Part shown: positions 57,342-64,000 of the stretch, piece after piece | How the letters are laid out: every line of letters begins with the position of its first letter | How positions within the stretch are numbered: the stretch's first letter is position 1 | Source of the DNA: Bathymodiolus brooksi | Taxonomy: Eukaryota > Mollusca > Bivalvia > Mytilida > Modiolidae | Assembly: GCA_963680875.1 (NCBI GenBank) | Contig: OY804583.1 | Location: forward strand, 35,701,331 to 35,765,330 | Direction of reading: 5' to 3' | Length of the DNA stretch: 64,000 bases | Program-made: the position numbers and the translations under genes | The notes under the pieces: model-generated | Seen by the model: only the letters and a program-made list of their open reading frames with translations | The model's database searches: none | What the model was told of the DNA's origin: nothing

Positions 57342-57347
57342 CAATAA
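57342..57347 (+). terminator. Candidate polyadenylation signal AATAAA
   Basis: AATAAA about 306 bp after the putative acceptor at 57035. In AT-rich DNA this hexamer is common, so alone it says little. Confidence 0.2.
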
Positions 57348-59096
57348 AAATGATAACTTTGAAAATTTGGGACTTTCTAATCGCATGAACTGTTAGCTTA
57401 AATCAGCTAAAATTGTCAAATTTGAGGTTTTTCTCAGACAAAAAAATGAAAATAATGTATAAAATGTGCTAATTAAATGTTTAAAAGATAAAATAACTTC
57501 AAGGCTGGCTTATAAATTGTACAGAGAACATATCTGATAATCCAAATAAGACTTTTCATGGAATACGGGGCCATAATTGAAATATTATTTATACTAAATT
57601 TCCAGGTAGAGGGCTAATGAACCAGGACATAGTTCATACCAGTGTCAGAATTGGGGTTGCTGATAGTTTTCACCTTGTAGTATACAGTTATAGGATCAAA
57701 ATAATACCAAACACTTGAACATTTAATATTATAATATTCAACAATTATTGAAATTGTATCAATTTCGGGAATTATCTGAAATTTTGATTGAACAAAGAAA
57801 ATTGACCTTTTCAATGGAAAAAATGGCAGATTTTACACAAACTGTAATAATAACTTCATTGATGTATGGATATTGAGGTTGTTTACCATAAAAATATCAA
57901 TTTGAGCATACAAAATATAATTGATTCCCTAAAATAGCTTATTTTTACACTTTACGGAGCTCAAAATATTAAGCTGCGGCGTATATAATTCTGGCACTAC
58001 AGACTTTGAGAATTTTTTTTGCTGATAAATATAGGTTTTCCCTACCAAAATCAGTATTCAGAAAAATTCTAGTACTTTTTTCAGATTTTTTATGACCAAA
58101 AACTTGATTTTTCGAATAAAATTTGACGTTAAAATTATGGAGGCCTGCGCAAAGGAAATAATATTAAAAAAATATATATATTAATTGAATAAATGATATT
58201 CTTGATATTTTTACCTAGAGACTGGGCACTTTGTGGACAGTGCTGCATGTTTCAGCCTTGCAAGTTAAAGGTTTTTGAAGATATTTGACCACAAACCTGG
58301 TAGTTTGAACAAGCAGACAGCTGACACATAAATTAAAAAAACTAAGTCCAAAGGCTATTTTCAATGTTTTAAATTCTGTGACATTTTTTTCATATAACAC
58401 CTACAGGTGTGTATAATACCTCTTTTTGAAGCATAAGGAGGATACATTACTATAGAAGAAAGCATGATAACCTATTAGGTAGTGAATATAATATTTTTTG
58501 GTCCAAAAATGTCATTTTTTTTAACATTTTTCCAAAAAACAGAAAATCGACCACTTTTGGCTCACCGAAAAGGCCATAACTTTTGAACAGCTCAACCGAT
58601 TTTAATAATTTTTGTACCAAAATTTCCCATTTTGTATGTACTGTCATATTAAACTATAATTGGATGATTTATTAGCATTTCAATTTTTGGCTTGACCACC
58701 CTACTACAAGGGGGCGAACTCGCATGCTTCCATTTTTTTAAGTCGTTGTGTTAAATTGATCGTAACTTCGGAACGCCTAAATATTTTCAAAAAATGTTTC
58801 CACCAGTCGAAAGTCAAGTAATTTTCCTTTCCAAAGAGACCCCAATTGTTAGTGTAGGCCTCCGAACTGCTGAGGTATCATACACGAACCAAAACAAAAC
58901 GGCGTGAAAATCCGAAGTCGTACAAACGCTGGGATGACCACTTCCCATCTGTGTACAGACTTTCCCATGCGTAAACGAGTCATTTTGACTAGCTAAATAC
59001 TTTCATTCATTCAAATTATGATAAAATTTCTTACCTTACGCCGATGTATATGTCCTTTAAGTCTGTTTTTGAAAGAAATCCCATTTGCATCCTTGA
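57348..59096. other. No recognisable gene
   Basis: AT-rich intergenic DNA with three small minus-strand ORFs (57614-57814, 58215-58400, 58450-58647) that show no known motif. The stretch CCATAACTTTTGAAC...CCGATTTTAATAAT near 58571 resembles words common in bivalve non-coding repeats. Confidence 0.4.
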
Positions 59097-59218
59097 CAAA
59101 CGCCATAGACGTGAAAATTGAGAGAGTTCTAACGGGCTTTTTGATTGGCTGAAACAGATTGTTCAGCCAATCAAAAAGCCCGTTAGAAATCTCTCAATTT
59201 TCACGTCTATGGCGTTTG
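59097..59218. repeat. Near-perfect palindrome with ~57-bp arms
   Basis: The left arm CAAACGCCATAGACGTGAAA, continuing to CTTTTTGATTGGCTGAA, is mirrored by the right arm TTCAGCCAATCAAAAAGCCC to GACGTCTATGGCGTTTG-type sequence. The spacer is about 8 bp and there is about one mismatch. It may be a hairpin MITE. It lies about 500 bp upstream of the ERICH3 start codon. Confidence 0.9.
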
Positions 59219-59330
59219 TACATAGATATCTATATCTGGACTGAGTTATAACAAACCTCAATTAAAAAGTCTCAATTAAATAGTATACAAATCCTTGAGT
59301 ATATGTTAATTTCATGTATATTTCAAGTAA

Positions 59331-59367
59331 ATTTAAGTGTCAATTAAGTTTTAATTGACACTTAAAT
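59331..59367. repeat. Perfect 17-bp-arm inverted repeat
   Basis: ATTTAAGTGTCAATTAA and TTAATTGACACTTAAAT are separated by GTT. It is AT-rich and could form a hairpin. It lies in the region upstream of ERICH3. Confidence 0.9.
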
Positions 59368-59711
59368 CTGATTTATGTTAGTGCAACCCAGTCCTGATAT
59401 TTAAAGATATGGGTATATACTATTGTGGGCATTGCCTCACAATCGATCTTCTTTTATCTGAAACCAGTTGAATAATTATTAAATGCTAAAATAGATATTA
59501 AATCTGACGGGGAACCATAAAAGTTAACTGGCACCTGCGCAAAAATGTTGTTTGGTCACATGACTCTCCCCGGCGACGAATGTTTATGGCGGATTAGAAC
59601 ACTATTGATCAACTAAAGAAATGGATTTAAACATCTTCTAGACATTGTAGAGTTACAAAACTAAGCTTTAGCGACAAATAAATTTCCGTTGATTTTAGAC
59701 AAGTCTGCAAG
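59368..59711 (+). promoter_or_regulatory. Presumed promoter / 5' UTR region of the ERICH3 orthologue
   Basis: This is the stretch before the start codon at 59712. It is less AT-rich than its surroundings near 59530-59600 (CACCTGCGC, CTCCCCGGCGACGAATG). It holds two short upstream ORFs: ATG 59580 to TAG 59597 and ATG 59621 to TAG 59641. The pyrimidine-rich CCGTTGATTTTAG near 59688 could be an acceptor for an upstream 5'-UTR exon. The transcription start is not visible from sequence. Confidence 0.3.
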
Positions 59712-59731
59712 ATGAGCCAAATACATGATGG
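59712..59731 (+). CDS. ERICH3: ERICH3 orthologue, exon 1 (coding start)
   Basis: ATG 59712 (context CAAGATGAG) encodes MSQIHDG, split after the second base of the Gly codon. The donor is GTAGGT at 59732. The human ERICH3 (glutamate-rich protein 3) N-terminus, as I recall it, also begins MSH.HP and a Gly directly before the AAYNSL segment. The phase matches exon 2 exactly: GG plus G gives Gly, then PLATYSS. ERICH3 is a long, Glu-rich protein linked to primary cilia and vesicle traffic in vertebrates; its role in molluscs is unknown. A 20-base coding exon is easily missed by automatic prediction. Confidence 0.75.
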
Positions 59732-60413
59732 GTAGGTGTTCGCAACGGGTTAATTAATGTCATGTTCGGAATGAAGGCCAGAACTGGGTTCAGTCGATTG
59801 CGATAGGAATAAGACTAAAACAGCATGAAAAAATATGCGTTTGACATGAGTTGAATAATTAGATCTACTAATGTAGCAAGTTCCTGTTTACAATATGTTA
59901 TTTGCCTGACATGTCTTCGTTGGGAATACGTTGAAATACGACGTAGCCCCCATCCCCATTATGATATGTCTCTATATACAATCTGGTTAAACTTGCTTCT
60001 CATTACTTAAAATATGTTGTGTTGTGCGAGATCTAAGGATACCCCTCCCCGCTCCCCCCTTTGATCCTATGGCTATGACCTTTCACCCTGTAATCTAACA
60101 CTCTACCAACAGAACTAATGTACTGTGTTTGCCCTTGTCAAGCTGTTCATCCCTAGTTTGTCTGTTTCTACCAAAATCCTTCTCCAAGTTGTGTTTGGTC
60201 GTCCAGCTTTACGTTATGTTTATGTATTATTAGCATATTCACATCAAGTGCTATAGATCATGGTTTCGATTCCTAGTAGGGTTAACCAAAAGACTAAAGT
60301 GGTATTTATTTGATGCTTCTTTCAAAGTACGAGCGAAGAATAGTTTGCTCAGAGTTATGATCATGTGTATGGGTGTAGCTACATGTCTACCTGTGCGAGC
60401 AATTGATGTTTGT

Positions 60414-60537
60414 TTGTTTGTTTGGTGGTGTTTAACGTAACTTTCAACAATATTTCAGTTATATCGTGGCTGTCAGTTTTATTGTGGAGGAAACCGGAGA
60501 AAACCACAGACTTGTCGCAAGACACTGACAAGCTTTT
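60414..60537 (-). mobile_element. SINE fragment, copy 7, in ERICH3 intron 1
   Basis: Only the 3' half remains on the minus strand: TGTCAGTGTCTTGCGACAAG, the TTTTCTCCGG core, ACTGACAGCCACGATATAAC, and ACGTTAAACACCACCAAACA with a CAAACA tail. It is opposite in direction to the host gene. Confidence 0.8.
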
Positions 60538-60753
60538 AATCTGTGTAATGTTCTAATACAAAAAAAGACGTCATCTTCTCATCATCAGAGTATTTTGATT
60601 CCACCATGATATAGATGAACAATTGCTCACCTTAGCATTAAACAGCATTTACTCAATTTTTTATGCTGGAATTAAATCCTTCAGTATTATTTCAGAATTT
60701 GTTTCAGTAACACTGCACACTTAATTGTTTAGCATTTTTCTTATTTCTTGTAG

Positions 60754-60847
60754 GCCCCTTGCTACATATAGTAGTCTTACGGACAGAAATTTGGCAGGTT
60801 ACTTTGCCAACACAAGAATGCGCCGTCATCTACGAAAAGCTGGATTG
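60754..60847 (+). CDS. ERICH3: ERICH3 orthologue, exon 2
   Basis: The acceptor TTTCTTGTAG ends at 60753 and the donor is GTAAGT at 60848. The 94-base exon encodes PLATYSSLTDRNLAGYFANT and then RMRRHLRKAGL. The pattern YxSLxDxxLAGYFxNTRxRRHLxxxGL is the strongly conserved N-terminal signature of ERICH3. The exon starts in phase 2 and ends on a codon boundary. Intron 1 (59732-60753) carries a partial SINE. Reading through upstream of the acceptor gives no support for an alternative start. Confidence 0.9.
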
Positions 60848-61382
60848 GTAAGTACTGAGAAATTAATTAAAGTCAAATTACACTTTATATGTACAGTGAA
60901 AATCGTTCAACAATCACTTTCAAATATGGTCACCTACGTTAAATGGCCAGTTTAAAACAATCGGGAATGGTTTTACATGTTATTTTAATTCAATTATGCG
61001 GTCACGATAAACATGATATCAACATTTTCATTAAATCAATAAATGACATGTGGCAAAAATATGCCCGAATCACCCTCAAACGTGAGTCCTGCTGACATCA
61101 CTCAAAGTTTATCTTCATATCAGTTCACAGTTGATCTAGAATTTATTTAAATTGTTAGTAGTTAACTTTCGAGGTGTTCTCAATACATGATTGTATAAAA
61201 TGAAGCTATCAAATGTTTTAATAATTGACTAATTAACAGTAAATTGTCACAACAGCATTATAAAGGGAGCACCATGTTTTCCAATAAATAACTTTCCGCT
61301 AGCAGCACTACTTCAATTATTATGGACTGTAACTGACGGTCCATATTTACCGACCGATCTTAGATAAGCTGTCTAGGCTATG

Positions 61383-61636
61383 TGATCGTATGGTAGTTGG
61401 ATATACAACTACCTGTGCAATCAGTGTCAATCACTACTGCAATTGTGAATTCGCACCCTGTTCATGGTGAGGTGTACTTGATACAACATTATGTGATAAA
61501 GTTTGTCAGTGACTTGCGACAGGTCAATGGTTTTCTCCGGGTATTCCGGTTTCCTCCACCAATTAAACTGACCGGCATGATATAACTGAAATATTGATGA
61601 AAGTGGCATTAAACAATATAAACCAACCAAACCAAC
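61383..61636 (+). mobile_element. SINE, full length, copy 8, in ERICH3 intron 2
   Basis: It begins GATCGTATGGTAGTTGGAT with a palindromic ACAACTACC head, then a worn B box (GTGAATTCGCACCC), GAGGTGTACTTGATACAACA, TGACTTGCGACAGGTC, TTTTCTCCGGGTATTCCGG, TTTCCTCCACCAATTAAACT, GGCATTAAACAATA and a CCAACCAAACCAACC tail. It lies in the same direction as the host gene. Confidence 0.85.
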
Positions 61637-62131
61637 CTAAATAAGCAGTAATTTCTCCTTTGTCCCAAAGATAACAGTGGAATCAACTTTGACTATGTGA
61701 AAGCAGGACAAGTTTGATAGGAAAACAATATAGGCCTTCACAGTTTGTCGAGATGAGGATGTAGCCAAAGACTAATAGCAAGATTGTGTAGATAATATAC
61801 AATACCATTATTGAGGGATAATCACCATTATGATCTCACAGAAGGGAATTAAAAAACAAATAAATACAAACTCCAGCAGAAAACGGAAGAATTCTAATAA
61901 TGTCAATATCTACTTTTCATTATAGTATGATTTGAATGCAAAGTTATTTTTTGTTTTTCAGCAAATATTACTATATAATCATAAAAAATTGTGACAACGA
62001 GAATTTGTGTTAAAAAAATTATCTGAAAAAAATTAAATAACTCTTACGAATTCTGCTTTTAAATGTGTATGTTACAAGGGATGTTGGTGATTGTGGATCC
62101 TATTTTTATTTTGTTTTCTTATTTTATCTAG
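61637..62131. other. Rest of ERICH3 intron 2, nothing further seen
   Basis: AT-rich intron sequence ending in a T-rich tract and the acceptor of exon 3. Confidence 0.5.
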
Positions 62132-62329
62132 GTCAACAAACGAGGACAAATTGTATCAGAGAATCAGTACAGACTTAACATGGCAAGAAAAGAGCACAAA
62201 AAACACGTCAAAGACTTACTAGCACAGGCCATAGTACATAAAACTTTAGATATTGAAAGAAATAGACAAGTTGAAATCAAATGCAAATTAGAAGAAATTT
62301 CTAAATTAGAACTTGTCAGAAGAGTCAGG
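62132..62329 (+). CDS. ERICH3: ERICH3 orthologue, exon 3
   Basis: The acceptor TTTTATCTAG ends at 62131 and the donor is GTATGT at 62330. The 66 codons encode VNKRGQIVSENQYRLNMARK, then EHKKHVKDLLAQAIVHKTLD, then IERNRQVEIKCKLEEISKLE and LVRRVR. This matches the ERICH3 order: GxIxSExxYxLNM, followed by a charged helix LAQAIxHKxLDxERxxQxEIKxKLE. It continues exon 2 in frame (phase 0), giving 104 residues of the N-terminus so far. The DUF4590 and Glu-rich parts must lie beyond the window. Confidence 0.92.
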
Positions 62330-63193
62330 GTATGTATTGTATGAACTCAGTATATAATTTTTTTTAATTTGAAAAACTGTATTTTCTGCTATTTTTGCCC
62401 TTCAAAAATCTAGAAAAATTGGTATAAATTTACTGTGACATGAAGTTAAAGAGAGATCTTTTCTCTCTCTTTATTATAAATAAATGTTATAGAGAATAGA
62501 AGGGGCAGGAAATCGAGAATGGACAATCCATGGAGACAGGCAACATTGGGTTCAAGACACAGAATGAAGACCCAAAAAAAACACAACACAGAAAACTAAA
62601 AAGATGAGCAACACAGACTACACCTTAAAACACCTGTCATGACTCATGGTAATCATTTTCTAGTCCAGTAAAACGTCTTGTCAGACAGAGATAGAGTGAA
62701 GAAAACGTCTCTGTAAAGGGGAAAATATCTGTTAATGATTATGATACTGAGTCGTATCAGGATTTAACATTAGCGGTAATCCTATAACCCAGAACAAGTA
62801 AAAAGGACTAGTGCACATTGTATGTTACTTTTTTTCCGATTTGACAAGTGAGAAAAATAAAAACTCTAAAATTTACAAAATGTGATGTAGATGGTTTCAA
62901 CAATTTTTCATTGATTTTCAGTAAAAATATAATTCTAAACCAGAATCATCCCAGATATATTTTCTACATATTAAAATATTTGTTTTTCAATCAATGTTAT
63001 GCAGAGATTCCTACAACATAATATCAACCTTTAAGTACAGATTGTTATAATGTCGTTATAAGAATTGATTAATATTTGATTATAATACCTGCACACAGGT
63101 GTAACATTTACCTGTAAATTACTATAGAATATTGATCGATTTATCATAATTGATGTTTATTACATAGTATGTTTCATCTCATTAATTATCTAC
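62330..63193. other. ERICH3 intron 3, weak dispersed-repeat trace
   Basis: Bases about 62570-62640 (GAAGACCCAAAAAAAACACA, CAGAAAACTAAAAAGATGAG plus CAACACAGAC) look like a worn minus-strand piece of the 170-bp dispersed repeat. I see no further exon before the window end. Confidence 0.35.
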
Positions 63194-63375
63194 AGACATT
63201 TTGATAATTGTTTTCTGTAGAATCATAACAAAAAATCAATTTCTTACCTTAGGCCACAAAAAAATCTTTGTTTCAGCTAACCCTAGACATTTTGATAATT
63301 GTTTTCTGTAGAATCATAGCAAAAAATCAATTTCTTAACTTAGGCCAAAAGAAATCTTTGTTTCAGCTAACCAGT
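63194..63375 (+). repeat. Tandem duplication of a 91-bp unit in ERICH3 intron 3
   Basis: AGACATTTTGATAATTGTTT plus TCTGTAGAATCATA begins at 63194 and at 63285. Both copies run through TCAATTTCTTA.CTTAGGCCA to TTTGTTTCAGCTAACC, with a few substitutions. Confidence 0.92.
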
Positions 63376-63567
63376 CCCTATAGCTACAAACCCTTATTTT
63401 TAGTCCCAACTCAATAAATGTTTATTGCCATTTTTAGACAAGCTAAAGTCAGATCCTTGTTTTGTATACCTATAGCTAGGGAAAATAAAAAAATATAAAG
63501 TATTGCCTAAATAGTCTACCCTATATTTTTTTCAAGATTGTAAGTGGAAACACATGATTTTTTTTAT

Positions 63568-64000
63568 TATACCCCTGCTCCACTGGAGTGGGGGTATACT
63601 GTTTTACCTCTGTCCGTCTGTCCAAGATATTTTTCGTCGCATTTTTCTCAGCAACTATTGATGGCAGAAATCTGATATTTGGTCACAAGCTTCATATTGG
63701 TATGCAATATTGTGGGAAGCGTTTTTGGACCCATCAGATTCCTACTTCCTGTTTGCCGACTATTGATTTTTATACACATTGAAAATATATGCTAATTTTT
63801 CGTCGCATTTTTCTCAGCAACTATTGATGGCAGAAATCTGATATTTCGTCACAATCTTCATATTGGTATGCAATATTGTGGGAAGTGTTTTTGGATCCAT
63901 CAGATTCCTACTTCCTGTTTGCCGACTTGGTTTTTATACACGTTGAACATATATGCTGGGGTATCATAAGTGAGCATTAGCTCACAGTTCATCTTGTTTG
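63568..64000 (+). mobile_element. Second Helitron/pearl-like element with a 166-bp tandem core
   Basis: The left end is a hairpin-forming TATACCCCTGCTCCACTGGA plus GTGGGGGTATA (63568-63598), followed by CTGTTTTACCTCTGTCCGTC. The core is two copies of a 166-bp unit starting TTTTCGTCGCATTTTTCTCA at 63631 and 63797. The right part holds a 6-bp-stem hairpin, GTGAGCATTAGCTCAC (63972-63987), then AGTTCATCTTG. The element may continue past the window. Its sequence is unrelated to the 5-12.6 kb array, but its plan and unit length are the same. The overlapping ORF 63588-63782 is not a gene. Confidence 0.7.

Noticed and set aside
59540..59580. RFX X-box for a ciliary gene in the ERICH3 upstream region
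   Set aside because: GTTGTTTGGTCACATGAC has only one acceptable half-site. I could not align both halves to the consensus, so it is not claimed.
300..61640. tRNA genes suggested by GTTCGAAC-like B boxes
   Set aside because: All such boxes lie in SINE copies. No cloverleaf with acceptor, anticodon and T arms could be drawn.
63588..63782. 64-codon ORF near the right edge
   Set aside because: It lies within the 166-bp-core Helitron-like element and repeats with it.

Overview
The window is animal nuclear DNA, most likely from a bivalve mollusc. This rests on: (i) eight or more copies of a tRNA-headed SINE with a conserved core of the kind described from molluscs; (ii) a pearl/Helitron-like element with a tandem ~166-bp core and a short microsatellite, an architecture known from oysters, clams and mussels; (iii) Penelope-type and jockey/CR1-type reverse-transcriptase remnants; (iv) spliced exons of a conserved metazoan gene. 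There are no prokaryotic genes, operons, CRISPR arrays or phage modules. Almost every open frame longer than 60 codons is a shadow of a repeat. The species cannot be fixed from sequence alone.

Layout. 1-5 kb: AT-rich intergenic DNA with SINEs, a dispersed repeat and a 38-bp-arm hairpin (4035-4197). 5.0-12.6 kb: one large Helitron-like element made of about 43 monomers of ~166 bp in two alternating types, with higher-order repeats. A 156-bp piece of a FLYWCH/MULE gene lies on both sides of it. 12.6-14.0 kb: the rest of that FLYWCH-MULE transposase, broken by several frameshifts. 15.2-16.3 kb: a small HTH-like exon whose splice donor runs straight into a 28-bp minisatellite. 16.3-26.5 kb: a graveyard of SINEs, MITEs, Penelope pieces and inverted repeats. 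26.8-27.9 kb: a 46-bp minisatellite. 28.3-29.8 kb: unassigned minus-strand ORFs, one with a C2H2 finger. 31.0-46.8 kb: a 15.8-kb array of a 32-bp unit. 46.9-53.5 kb: a 6.6-kb array of an unrelated 37-bp unit. 53.5-59.7 kb: LINE and SINE remnants and mostly featureless AT-rich DNA. 59.7-64.0 kb: the 5' end of an ERICH3 (glutamate-rich protein 3) orthologue, exons 1-3 on the plus strand, with the gene running off the window. A second hairpin-capped 166-bp-unit element lies in its third intron.

About half of the window (roughly 31 kb) is tandem repeat. The only confidently functional protein-coding gene is ERICH3. The other coding traces are transposon remains or unassigned exons. I found no convincing new biological system. 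The most unusual items are the FLYWCH duplication around the Helitron-like array, the YY1-like motif repeated in every 166-bp monomer, and the two giant, unrelated, in-register minisatellites lying side by side.
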